Positions 1-7,578 are shown, counted from the stretch's first letter. The stretch: 13,232 bases of DNA from Actinomycetospora sp. (GCA_025925615.1 JAICLN010000066.1:1-13232), one strand, 5' to 3'. Numbers and translations: made by a program. Notes: generated by a model not told the origin, from the sequence alone.

Positions 1-1108
1 CTGCAGCGCGTCCGGCGTGGAGAACGCCGGGTCCTCGTGGACGTAGCTGTAGCCGGCGAACAGTTCGTCGGCGCCCTCGCCGGTGAGCACGACCTTGACG
101 TGCTTGACGGCCTCGCGCGCCAGGAGCAGGTTCGGCACCGCCGAGCGCACCAGCGCCGGGTCGAAGTGCTCGATCACCGTCACGGCCTCGTCGAGGGCCT
201 CCTCGAGGTCCTCCGCGGTCGGGACGATCTCGTGGTGGTCCGTGCCGAGGGACTCGGCGACCGCGTGGGCGGCGAGCAGGTCGGCGCTGCCCTCGGTGCC
301 GACGGCGAACGTCGGGAGCTTCTCGCCCTTCTCCGCGGCGACCTGGGCGGCCACGGCGGCGACGATCGCGGAGTCCAGACCGCCGGAGAGGAACACCCCG
401 ACGGGGACGTCGCTCATCATGTGGCGGCGGATCGAGTCCGAGAGGACCTCGCGGATGTGCCCGAGGTCCGCCGCGGTCCACCCCGGCTCCGCCGCCAGGC
501 GCGCGGGCCGGACCTCGACCGGGACCGCATCGGCGAACCGGACCATCGCGCCCTCGGCGACGTCGCGGCCGATGAGGCCCGGCGTCCACGCGTACCCGGG
601 CGGGAAGGCCTCGACCATCGGCTGGTCCTCGTCGTCGAAGGCACGCAGTTCGCTTGCGAAAAGCGTGAGGCCGTCGAGGCGGGCCCAGTACAGCGGCTTG
701 ATGCCGATCGGGTCCCGCGCGACGACGCCGCGCCCGTCGGTGTGCGCCATGGCCAGCGCGTACATGCCCCGCAGGTCGTGCAGCGCCGCGGAGCCGTCGC
801 GCAGCACCAGGCGGAACGCCGACTCGGTGTCGGAGTCGGTGGAGAAGCAGACCTCGGAGAGCCCGTCCCGGAGGTCCCCGTGGTTGTAGATTTCACCGTT
901 GCCGACCACGTAGGTCGAGCCGGTCTCGTCGGCGATGGGCTGCCGGCCCCCGGTGACGTCCATGATGGACAAAACGCTGGTGGCCGAGCCACGCGTGCTC
1001 GAGCCGGACGCTTCCCGTGTCGTCGGGTCCGCGGTGGGACAGGCGCGCGAGCATCCGCTCGCACTTCTCGAGATCGATTTCGCCGTACGCAGAAACGATT
1101 CCGCACAT
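1..1108 (-). pseudogene. asnB: Asparagine synthase (glutamine-hydrolysing), frameshifted and cut by the window edge
   Basis: Class II glutamine amidotransferase plus ATP-dependent synthetase that makes asparagine from aspartate, glutamine and ATP. The start at 1108 gives MCGIVSAYGE, placing the nucleophile Cys2 directly after the initiator Met; the RHRGPDD-like segment SHRGPDDTG follows. Further on, the same strand shows GNGEIYNHGDL, then the PP-loop FLSGGLDS near 370-390 and VVLTGEGADELFAGY near 65-105, all family hallmarks. The two parts lie in different frames. Up to GHQR (about 975) the start frame is good; then it reads FVHHGRH and stops at 893-895, whereas removing one base from the A4 run at 971-974 (T4 on the coding strand) restores the conserved LSIMDVTGGRQPI and an open frame to base 1. 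This is either a real frameshift or a sequence error. About 369 residues of an expected ~600 are present. No strong Shine-Dalgarno is seen; AAGGA lies about 16 nt upstream. Confidence 0.88.
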
Positions 1109-1146
1109 GAAGCGGGTTCACACATCCTTGATCGTGAGGTACGACC

Positions 1147-1190
1147 ATTATCGCATGAATCGCGCCGCCGGTGACTGCGCGTCCGGTCAC
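1147..1190 (-). promoter_or_regulatory. Candidate promoter and operator of the asparagine synthase gene
   Basis: On the minus strand the hexamer GATAAT (plus 1147-1152) lies about 39 bases upstream of the synthase start and resembles a -10 box. No good -35 box is seen at 16-18 bp. An inverted repeat GTGAC-N10-GTCAC covers 1171-1190, inside the longer near-repeat CCGGTGAC/CCGGTCAC, where a regulator could bind. The motif matches are direct; the function is inference. Confidence 0.28.
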
Positions 1191-1212
1191 ATGAAGTGCG
1201 TTGCGAGATGTG

Positions 1213-1674
1213 TCAGTTCCGGGGGGTCGTCGCCGCGAGAGCGTAGATCACGATGACGGCGAGCGTGATCATCAGGATCGACCAGATGGGATAGGCGGGC
1301 AGCCACGCGAACTGCACCACGGTGCTGAGCGCGACCAGCAGGACGCCCAGGCCGCGGGCCCACGGCGGTGCGTCCCGGAGGAGGCTCACCCCGGTGATGA
1401 CCAGCAGGGCGCCGAGGATGAGGTGCACCCAGCCCCAGGCGCTCACGTCGAGGGCGAGCACCGTGCCGTTCACGGTCACGTAGGTGGTCGGCCGGAGCAG
1501 CGCGAGCAAGCCCTCGATGACGGCGAACGCGCCGATCACGGCCATCATCACCGCGCCGAAGCGCACCCACTGCATGAGGCCGCTCGGGTCCACGCTCCGT
1601 TCGCTCAGGTCGACCGGGCCGGACCGCTGGCCGTGTCCGTCAGCGATCGAGGTCGGGTTCTGCTGAGAGGTCAT
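1213..1674 (-). CDS. Small four-helix membrane protein (DUF7144-like)
   Basis: A 153-residue protein with a polar N-terminus of about 36 residues and four hydrophobic helices near residues 38-60, 81-100, 108-125 and 131-147. It lacks a cleavable signal peptide, so it should be an integral inner-membrane protein with the charged N-terminus in the cytoplasm. The start at 1674 is chosen because GGGAG lies 6 bases upstream; the same frame stays open further upstream, but that part overlaps the glutaminase in antisense and looks non-coding. The pattern (AVIGAFAVIEGLLALL, then WGWVHLILGALLVITG) recalls the actinobacterial DUF7144 membrane proteins of unknown function; the family name is from memory. 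It lies 98 bp downstream of the glutaminase on the same strand and may be co-transcribed with it. Confidence 0.85.
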   Translation of the reverse strand: MTSQQNPTSIADGHGQRSGPVDLSERSVDPSGLMQWVRFGAVMMAVIGAFAVIEGLLALLRPTTYVTVNGTVLALDVSAWGWVHLILGALLVITGVSLLRDAPPWARGLGVLLVALSTVVQFAWLPAYPIWSILMITLAVIVIYALAATTPRN

Positions 1675-1772
1675 CGGTCGCTCCCGGACGTCGGTGGTCT
1701 GCTGCCACCACGGTGACCGGGACCGACGTCTTCGGCATCGTCCCCGGAGGGTGACCTCGCCGTCGTGGCCGT

Positions 1773-2786
1773 TCAGCTCGCGGGCTCGTGGGAGGGGGTG
1801 AACAGGTGCAGCCCGAAGTGGGTGGAGAGGTCCCGGCAGACGGCGACCCCGCGGGCGGAGTTGCCGTGGACGTCGAGGCCGGGCGAGTAGACCGCGATGC
1901 CGATGCGTTCCGGGATCGCGGCGACGATCCCGCCGCTGACCCCGCTCTTGGCCGGGATCCCGACGTCGTAGAACCACTGTCCCGCGGCGTCGTACATGCC
2001 GCAGGTGAGCATGACGCTGATGACGTCGCGCACGTGTTCCGAGGGCATCGCGCGCTGCCCGGTCAGCGGGTTGATCCCGTCGTTGGCCAGCGTGGCGCCC
2101 ATCATCGCGAGCTCGTCGGTGGTGACCGTCACCGAGCAGGCCGACAGGTAGACCGAGAGGTTCGCCTCGAGGTCCCCGTCGAGCATCCCCAGCGACCGCA
2201 TGAGGTAGCTCACCGCCATGTTGCGGTCGTTGCTGTCGAGCTGCTGGTCGAGGATCTCCGGCTCGACGCCGAGGTCGGGATTGCCGGAGAAGACCCGGAG
2301 CCGCTGCAGAAGACGGTCGATCTTCTCGCCCGCGTCGTCGCCACGGACGAGGCTGGCGGCGACGAGCGCGCCCGCGTTGACCATCGGGTTGTGCGGCCGG
2401 TTCTGTGCCTCGTCGAAGATGATCGCGTTGAAGGGGTCCCCGGAGGGCTCGACCCCGATGCGCCGCAAGGTCGCGGCCCGTCCGTTGTCCTCGAGCGCGA
2501 GGGCGTAGGTGAACACCTTCGAGATCGAGTGCAGGGGGAACCGCTCCCGGCAGTCGCCCAGGGAGATCCGGGCGCCGCCGACGTGGACGCCGGACAGTCC
2601 GAAGGTCTCGCGGCGGGCCGCGGCCTCCGGCGGGTAGAAGCTGACGACCCCGTCGGTGGCCGCGCCCGCGTGCCGACGGTACAGCTCCCTCAGCTGGGCA
2701 CCGACCCGTTCGGCGGCGTCGGCGTCCAGCCCGGCGGGGAATCCCTCTCCCCACGCGGGCGTGGCGTCCGTCGGTCTGCTGGACAT
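1773..2786 (-). CDS. glsA: Glutaminase A
   Basis: Cytosolic glutaminase that hydrolyses L-glutamine to glutamate and ammonia, using the serine beta-lactamase-like fold. All expected motifs are visible in the 337-residue product: the catalytic SxxK motif S87-I-S-K90 in LHSISKVFTY, NPMVNAGA at 133-140 with the substrate-binding Asn137, NRPHNP just before it, the RNMAVSYLM segment with Tyr194, and PAKSGVSGG at 278-286. Length is close to the usual 305-330 plus a short N-terminal extension. The gene looks intact. There is no strong ribosome-binding site before the ATG at 2786, but no better in-frame start exists. The frameshifted glutamine-dependent asparagine synthetase lies further downstream on the same strand, so two glutamine-consuming enzymes are neighbours; a functional link is only inference. 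Confidence 0.95.
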   Translation of the reverse strand: MSSRPTDATPAWGEGFPAGLDADAAERVGAQLRELYRRHAGAATDGVVSFYPPEAAARRETFGLSGVHVGGARISLGDCRERFPLHSISKVFTYALALEDNGRAATLRRIGVEPSGDPFNAIIFDEAQNRPHNPMVNAGALVAASLVRGDDAGEKIDRLLQRLRVFSGNPDLGVEPEILDQQLDSNDRNMAVSYLMRSLGMLDGDLEANLSVYLSACSVTVTTDELAMMGATLANDGINPLTGQRAMPSEHVRDVISVMLTCGMYDAAGQWFYDVGIPAKSGVSGGIVAAIPERIGIAVYSPGLDVHGNSARGVAVCRDLSTHFGLHLFTPSHEPAS

Positions 2787-2890
2787 GCCCGGTCATCACC
2801 GCCTTCGTGCTCTCGGAGAACCGGACCCCTACCGTGCCCCGTCCCGGTCGGCCGGTCATCACCCGGAGCAGGTGAGTGCGGCGACCCGCG

Positions 2891-3439
2891 TCATGGGCGC
2901 GGGGCGCGGACCAGCGCCACGCCGAGCAGGACCCACGTCAGGCCCCAGACCGCGATCGCCCCGAAGTGGGGCAGGTCGCCGATCGCCACGCCGGCGGGGA
3001 TGGTCGCGAGCGGCCAGACGCCGGCGGCGAGGACGGCCCAGCGGGGTGGTCCGCCGGCGGGCCCGTGGAACATCCCGATCGCCGCGACGATCAGGCTCCC
3101 CGCCGTGAGCACCATAAAGACGCTGAACAGCAGGATCGCGGTGTCCGGGTCGACCAGGGCGTAGGCGTGGGCCAGGGCGAAGAGCGTCATCGCGACGGCG
3201 GCGACGGCGAGGGCCCCGACGACGAGCCGGGACGCGCCGACGGTGGTCGCGAGGCGCCGGGTCCCGAGGATGCCGACCGTGAATAGGAGGGCGGCGGGCA
3301 CGGCGGCGGCGAACCAGGCGCGGCCCACGAGATCGGGGGAGCGCGCCCCCACGATCCCGAGGACGACGATGACGGCGCCCGCCAGGACGGCGGCGGCGCC
3401 GTGGGGGCGGACGTCGGTGCGGGTGAGGGTGTCGGTCAT
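2891..3439 (-). CDS. Hypothetical six-helix membrane protein
   Basis: A 182-residue, very hydrophobic protein with six predicted membrane helices near residues 15-32, 41-59, 71-93, 99-124, 134-154 and 158-177, joined by short loops. Few charged residues occur inside the helices, and no catalytic motif, signal peptide or known domain is recognised. The start at 3439 is supported by GGGAG five bases upstream. It is transcribed divergently from the histidine kinase gene, with 184 bp between the two starts, and points towards the glutaminase. Being next to a two-component system makes it a possible regulon member, but nothing in the protein proves this. Function unknown. Confidence 0.8.
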   Translation of the reverse strand: MTDTLTRTDVRPHGAAAVLAGAVIVVLGIVGARSPDLVGRAWFAAAVPAALLFTVGILGTRRLATTVGASRLVVGALAVAAVAMTLFALAHAYALVDPDTAILLFSVFMVLTAGSLIVAAIGMFHGPAGGPPRWAVLAAGVWPLATIPAGVAIGDLPHFGAIAVWGLTWVLLGVALVRAPRP

Positions 3440-3623
3440 GACGGCTCCCGGGTGTCGGTGGGGTGGACCGTCACCGAGCCTGGGTCGGGACCCGTCCCCC
3501 GGGGGCAGGGCCGGACCCCCCGCGCTGCCCGCTTCCCGCCCGCCTGCGTCGGGAGGAACTACCCGGGCCGATCGGGCGATTCCACCGCAGACAAGCCCCC
3601 GGGTGCGGTCGCAGGATGAGCGG

Positions 3624-5699
3624 ATGCCCGACGAGGACGAGGTGCGCGACCGCAGGCCCACGTGGCCCGCCGTCGCCCTCGTCGTGCTGGCGCTCGGCGA
3701 GTCGCTGGCCACCGTCGTGGGCGTGCTCGTCACCGGGATGTCCTTCGCCGCCGCCCGGGACAGCTTCCTCGTCAGCAACGCCACCATCGGGACCGTCTGT
3801 GCGTTCTGCGGCGGGCTGATCGCGGCCAATCGGCCCCGCAACGCCCTGGGGTGGCTGCTGCTCGGGGTGGCCGTCGCGCAGACGGCGACCGCCGCGGTCA
3901 CGCCGTGGCTGGCGTGGGCGATCGTGACCGGGGACGGGCGGGCCGTGGCGGGGACCGCGACCGTCTACTCCGCGGCCTGGCCCTGGGCGATCGGGCTGTT
4001 CCTGCCCCTGGCCCTGCTGGTCTTCCCGGACGGACGGCTGCCGTGGCGGGCCCGCTGGCCGCTCGGCCTCCTCGTCGGCAACGGCGTCCTGCAGGTCCTG
4101 ACCTTCAGCGCCGACCCCTACCCGCTCGCGCCGGTCGACGGGTTCGCGCCGGGCGAGGTGCCGCCCGCGTGGTCGCGGCTCGCGATCCCGGGTCTGGACA
4201 CGAGCCCGCTCGGCGCCGCCACGAACGTCGTCCTGGCCGCGACCTACCTCGTGGGCGTCGTCACGCTCGTCCTGCGCTACCGCCGCGGCGGGGAGCGCAC
4301 CCGGCGGCAGGTGCTCTGGCCGCTGCTCGCCGCGGTCGTCGTCGTCGTGGTCATCGCCGTGACGAGGGCGGTCTGGTCGGTCGCGGCGCCCGGCACCGGC
4401 TTCCCGATCGTCTCGACGATCGCGGTGGCCCTCATCCCGGTCGGCATCACGATCGCGGTCCTGCGCCACCAGCTGCTCGACATCCGGCTGCTCTGGTCCA
4501 GGACCGTCACCTACGTCGTCCTCACGGTGGCGCTGGTGGCCACCTACGTCGCCGTGGTCGAGATCATGACGCGGCTCGTCGGGCCGGGCGACGGCCTGGC
4601 CACCTCGGTGGCCGCGACCGTCGTCGTCGCCGCCGCCTTCGACCCGATCCGCGTCCGGCTCCAGCGCCTGGTCGACTCCCTGCTCAACGGGGACCGCGGC
4701 GACCCGGTCCGCGCCGTCTCGTCGGTGACCGCACAGCTCGCGACCGGTGTGGACCGGCCCGGCGACGTGCTCCCCGCGGTGTGCCAGGCCCTGAAGCTGC
4801 CCTGGGCGGCGCTCGCGGTGGACGGCGAGACGGTCGGTCAGGTGGGCACGCGGCACCCTCCCGAGGAGGTCTTCCCGCTGCGGCACGCGGGCCGGACGGT
4901 CGGGGAGCTGCGGGTCGGGGTCCGATCGGGCCAGGCGCACCTGGACCCGTCCGACCGGGCGGTCCTCGAACTCATGGCGCTGCCCATCGGCGTGGCCCTG
5001 CACGCCGAGGCGCTGTCGGCGGCGGTCCAACGGTCCCGGCAGGGGATCGTGGCGGCGCGGGAGGAGGAACGGCGTCGGCTGCGCCGCGACCTGCACGACG
5101 GGCTCGCCTCGGTGCTCACCGGGGTCGCGTTCCAGGCCGACGCCGTGATCACCCTCGCGGCGGGCGACGGGCGCGACCCCGCGCGGATCGCGGCCCTCGG
5201 CGAGGACATCCGCGGCGGCGTGACGGGTGCGCTCGACGACGTCCGGCGCCTGATCAACGAGCTCCACCCGGCGGCACTGCACGCGCTGGGCCTGGTCGAG
5301 GCGGTCCGGCGGCACGCGCAGCGGCTGACGCGCGGGGAGCCGGTGCCGCTCGCGATCGCCGTGGTCGACGAGGACGGGGTGGGGGAGCTCCCGGCCGCGG
5401 TCGAGGTCGCCGCCTACCGCATCCTCGTCGAGGCCCTGACGAACGTGGCGCGGCACTCCCGGGCCACCCGCGCCGAGGTCGAGATCCGCTGCTCGGGCGC
5501 CGACCTCGTCGTCGGTGTGCGGGACGACGGCGCCGCGGACGGCGACGTCACGTGGAGCCCGGGGGTCGGGCTGGCGTCGATGCGCGACCGCGCCGAGGAG
5601 CTCGGCGGCCGGCTCGACGCGACCCCGTCGCCCGCGGGCGGCCGGGTCCTGGCCCGGCTGCCGCTCGCGCGGGCCCCGGTGTCGCGGGCCGGGTCGTGA
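3624..5699 (+). CDS. Multi-pass sensor histidine kinase (NarL/HisKA_3 type)
   Basis: Membrane-bound sensor kinase of 691 residues. About ten hydrophobic segments fill residues 13-350, then a GAF-like linker (about 370-470), a HisKA_3 dimerisation helix with REEERRRLRRDLHDG and phospho-acceptor His491, and a HATPase domain with the N-box ILVEALTNVARHS (Asn607), VRDDG and the glycine loop GVGLASM (647-653). The ATG at 3624 is chosen because AGGA lies 7 bases upstream; the longer open frame upstream reads through the divergent promoter region and looks non-coding. The stop overlaps the regulator start by 4 bp, so translation is coupled. There is no large extracellular sensor domain, so the signal is probably sensed in or at the membrane. 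The ligand is unknown. Confidence 0.92.
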   Translation: MPDEDEVRDRRPTWPAVALVVLALGESLATVVGVLVTGMSFAAARDSFLVSNATIGTVCAFCGGLIAANRPRNALGWLLLGVAVAQTATAAVTPWLAWAIVTGDGRAVAGTATVYSAAWPWAIGLFLPLALLVFPDGRLPWRARWPLGLLVGNGVLQVLTFSADPYPLAPVDGFAPGEVPPAWSRLAIPGLDTSPLGAATNVVLAATYLVGVVTLVLRYRRGGERTRRQVLWPLLAAVVVVVVIAVTRAVWSVAAPGTGFPIVSTIAVALIPVGITIAVLRHQLLDIRLLWSRTVTYVVLTVALVATYVAVVEIMTRLVGPGDGLATSVAATVVVAAAFDPIRVRLQRLVDSLLNGDRGDPVRAVSSVTAQLATGVDRPGDVLPAVCQALKLPWAALAVDGETVGQVGTRHPPEEVFPLRHAGRTVGELRVGVRSGQAHLDPSDRAVLELMALPIGVALHAEALSAAVQRSRQGIVAAREEERRRLRRDLHDGLASVLTGVAFQADAVITLAAGDGRDPARIAALGEDIRGGVTGALDDVRRLINELHPAALHALGLVEAVRRHAQRLTRGEPVPLAIAVVDEDGVGELPAAVEVAAYRILVEALTNVARHSRATRAEVEIRCSGADLVVGVRDDGAADGDVTWSPGVGLASMRDRAEELGGRLDATPSPAGGRVLARLPLARAPVSRAGS

Positions 5700-6334
5700 C
5701 CGGGGCGGCGGTCCGGGTGGTCCTCGCCGACGACCACCCGATCATCCGCGACGGGCTCGCGGCCCTGCTGACCGCTACCGAGGGCATCGACGTCGTCGGC
5801 ACCGCCGCGGGTGGCGACGAGGCCGTGCGGCTCTCCGTCACGGAGCGACCCGACGTCCTCGTGGTGGACCTGCACATGCCCGGGGGCATCGACGGCGTCG
5901 AGGCGACCCGCGCGGTCCGGACCGCCGCACCCGACGTCGGGATTCTGGTGCTGACGATGCTCGACGACGACGAGTCCGTCCGCGCCGCCCTCGACGCCGG
6001 TGCGGCCGGCTACGTCCTCAAGGGCGACTCGCGCCAGCAGATCGTCCGGGCCATCCACGCCGTCGCGGCCGGGGCGACGATCCTGGGTTCGGGGGTGTCC
6101 CGCCGGCGGGAGGCACCGGTCGTCCCGGACCCGTTCGCGGGACTCACGGCTCGCGAGCGCCAGGTCCTCGAGATGCTCGCCGGCGGAGGTTCGACGGCCG
6201 TGATCGCGGCGCGGCTCGGGGTGGCAGGCAAGACGGTCACCAACAACCTCTCGGCGATCTTCGCCAAGCTCGGCGTCGCCGGTCGTACCGAGGCGGCCCT
6301 CCTGGCCCGGGACCACGGCCTCGGGCGGCGGTGA
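5696..6334 (+). CDS. NarL/FixJ-family response regulator
   Basis: DNA-binding response regulator of 212 residues, the partner of the overlapping kinase. The receiver domain shows the acidic pair Asp12-Asp13 in VVLADDHPIIRDG, phospho-acceptor Asp58 in VVDLHMPGG, Thr87 and Lys109 in YVLKGD. After a short linker, the LuxR-type helix-turn-helix begins at LTARERQVLEML (about 150) and ends with the recognition region AGKTVTNNLSAIFAKLGV. The start is GTG at 5696, inside the kinase stop (GTGA overlap), giving the usual short lead to the first beta strand; no other nearby start fits. Targets are unknown; the divergent membrane-protein promoter between 3440 and 3623 is the obvious candidate. Confidence 0.94.
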   Translation: MTGAAVRVVLADDHPIIRDGLAALLTATEGIDVVGTAAGGDEAVRLSVTERPDVLVVDLHMPGGIDGVEATRAVRTAAPDVGILVLTMLDDDESVRAALDAGAAGYVLKGDSRQQIVRAIHAVAAGATILGSGVSRRREAPVVPDPFAGLTARERQVLEMLAGGGSTAVIAARLGVAGKTVTNNLSAIFAKLGVAGRTEAALLARDHGLGRR

Positions 6335-6416
6335 TGGTGACCGAATCGGAAGAATCACCCGCACGGGCGGCACACGTCGCTCCCCGGGTCGCGCCGCGTG
6401 GCCGCAGAATGGACAG

Positions 6417-6974
6417 ATGACGACCGGCGCGCGCCGAACGGTTCCCGGAGCGCGATCGACGGTCGAGGGCAGCGGTGGAGCGGGCTGGGGAGCGTGGCCG
6501 CCGCCGACTCCGGGTGACCGCCCGCTCTCCATGACCTCCCGGGCGGACCGGGCCGAGCACGCGGTCATGGCGACCGAGCTCGAGCAGGCCAACCGCACCG
6601 GACAGCCACCGATGAGCCTGTGCGGCAGCGTCGTCGACATGGCACCTCTCGGCGCCACCGCCCAGCACGTCTGCCGGCCGTGCCGCGAGGCCGTGTCCCG
6701 TCGCCAGCGGACGACCCGCGTCCCCACGGCACCGTGGACGCTGCTGGTGCAGTGGTACGAGGCCCTCGTCCGGCTCCTGCGGGGTGGCCTGCACCAGCCC
6801 GCACCGAAGGCCCTCACGGCCGGCGCCCGACCGCTCGCGCTGCCGGCGGCGGCGCCCTCGGCTCCGCCGGGCCCGGTCGACCGCCCGGTGCCGTCACCCA
6901 GGCCACGCACGTCCCCGCCGCTGCGCGTGCCGCAGCCGGCCCGCGAGCCGGGTGGCCGGCACCGTCGGGACTAG
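6417..6974 (+). CDS. Hypothetical Cys-rich, putative zinc-binding protein with Pro-rich tail
   Basis: A 185-residue protein of unknown function. A His-Ala-Val at 48-50 is followed by LCG with Cys69 and a CRPC knuckle with Cys86 and Cys89. This His...CysGly...CxxC order resembles small zinc-ribbon proteins common in actinobacteria, so zinc binding is likely but not shown. Residues 105-125 (PWTLLVQWYEALVRLLRGG) could form an amphipathic helix, and 130-180 is a Pro/Ala/Arg-rich, probably disordered tail. No clear Shine-Dalgarno precedes the ATG. A CAGAAT hexamer ends 6 bases upstream, which would suit a leaderless transcript; ATG at 6531 is an alternative start. It is separated by 82 bp from the response regulator and may not belong to that operon. 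Confidence 0.6.
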   Translation: MTTGARRTVPGARSTVEGSGGAGWGAWPPPTPGDRPLSMTSRADRAEHAVMATELEQANRTGQPPMSLCGSVVDMAPLGATAQHVCRPCREAVSRRQRTTRVPTAPWTLLVQWYEALVRLLRGGLHQPAPKALTAGARPLALPAAAPSAPPGPVDRPVPSPRPRTSPPLRVPQPAREPGGRHRRD

Positions 6975-7044
6975 TCTCGATGCCTCCGGCCGTGATCAGA
7001 GGTGCCGCTCGACGGGGTCGGGCGCCGTCCGCAGCCGGACCTCG

Positions 7045-7164
7045 TCGAGTGGACGTCGAGGGCTGCCGGAGCAGCCGTTGGAGTCCACTCGAGCCGGTCG
7101 TCGGCCAGGACGGCGGTCGAGTGGACCTTCAAGGCTGCCGCGGGAGCCGTGGACGTCCACTCGG
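7045..7164. repeat. Two tandem related 48-bp hairpin repeats (72-bp period)
   Basis: Copy 1 spans 7045-7092 and copy 2 spans 7117-7164, separated by 24 bp. Each begins with TCGAGTGGAC and ends with its complement GTCCACTCGA (GTCCACTCGG in copy 2), and has an inner GGCTGC stem. Both copies fold as hairpins with tetraloops and share mismatches at the same two offsets (10 and 15). The four base pairs between those mismatches differ between copies yet still pair, at least as G-T. They lie between two convergent genes, so they could act as a bidirectional terminator, or be a palindromic interspersed element. Similar GAGTGGAC palindromes occur elsewhere in actinobacterial genomes as far as I recall; that was not checked. 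Confidence 0.8.
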
Positions 7165-7203
7165 GGCGCAAGGCGCACCCGGGCGCACCGTCGGGGCCAG
7201 GCC

Positions 7204-7350
7204 CTACTTCTTCCCGCGGAACTTCCCCAGCATCTCCTGCGCCTTGGCGCGGTTCTTCGGGTCCTGCGCGTAGCGCTTGGCCTGGTCGGCGTACTTGCGG
7301 CCCTGCGGGCTCTTGAGGAACTGCTGGACCTTCTCGAACAGACCGGGCAC
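7204..7350 (-). CDS. Small conserved-looking 48-residue basic protein
   Basis: A short gene starting with GTG at 7350 and ending with TAG at 7204-7206. AGGAG lies 6 bases upstream of the GTG, an excellent ribosome-binding site, and the codons have the strong third-position G/C bias of the neighbours. The product begins VPGLFEKVQQFLKSPQGRK, is rich in Lys, Arg and Gln, and contains QDPKNRAKAQEMLGKFRGKK at the end. It is probably a soluble helical protein. It resembles a family of tiny actinobacterial proteins with an SPQGR...DP.NR.KA...L pattern and no known role; that recognition is from memory. It is divergent from etfB and convergent with the upstream putative zinc-binding gene. Confidence 0.75.
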   Translation of the reverse strand: MPGLFEKVQQFLKSPQGRKYADQAKRYAQDPKNRAKAQEMLGKFRGKK

Positions 7351-7390
7351 GGCACTCTCCTGGGGCTGGAATCCGATGTGTCCGGTTCAG

Positions 7391-7525
7391 GTTACCGACC
7401 ACAAGTTACCGCTGAGTAGCTACCTACTACCTACTCGCAGGTAACATGAGAGGGGTACGCCACGTCGCCGTCGGCCCGTACTCGTGGGACAGTCGGCTCA
7501 GAGCGAGCCCCTACCGATGGGTAAC
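7391..7525. promoter_or_regulatory. Cluster of GTTACC/GGTAAC motifs in the etfB upstream region
   Basis: The gap between the 48-residue gene and etfB is locally AT-richer and holds GTTACCG at 7391-7397 and again at 7405-7411 (14 bp apart), GGTAAC at 7440-7445 and GGTAAC at 7520-7525. A heptamer TACCTAC is repeated head to tail at 7421-7434, and the palindrome GTAGCTAC lies at 7416-7423. TAACAT at 7442-7447 fits a TANNNT -10 box. Repeated short inverted motifs upstream of electron-transfer flavoprotein genes would suit control by a TetR-type or similar regulator of fatty-acid breakdown, but no regulator is in the window. Confidence 0.4.
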
Positions 7526-7578
7526 AAGTACCGCCGGTGGCCAAGGGATTCGCAGGCACAGGAGGTCACAGAAGACCC

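Noticed and set aside
1675..2862. N-terminal extension of the DUF7144-like protein on the minus strand
   Set aside because: This stretch overlaps the glutaminase gene in a different frame, and the residues are Arg-rich and non-conserved. The ribosome-binding site supports the start at 1674.
3471..5456. A 661-codon open frame on the minus strand
   Set aside because: It lies antisense to the histidine kinase, reads as low-complexity Arg/Asp/Gly-rich sequence, and has no domain. This is a by-product of high GC content.
3662..5695. A long plus-strand frame that continues upstream of the response regulator
   Set aside because: The upstream part is the kinase gene read in another frame and is Arg/Gly/Ala-rich; only the part from GTG 5696 is a real protein.
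6336..6359. Short hairpin GGTGA...TCACC after the response regulator
   Set aside because: Only a 5-bp stem with a 14-base loop and no U-tract; too weak to call a terminator.
7172..7192. Tandem GGCGCACC repeats
   Set aside because: Only two 8-base copies in GC-rich DNA next to the hairpin repeats; could easily be chance.
7002..7316. Frames on both strands giving repeated EWT...VHS peptides
   Set aside because: The repeated peptides come from the two hairpin DNA repeats read on either strand. They lack codon bias and a ribosome-binding site, so they are not taken as a gene.
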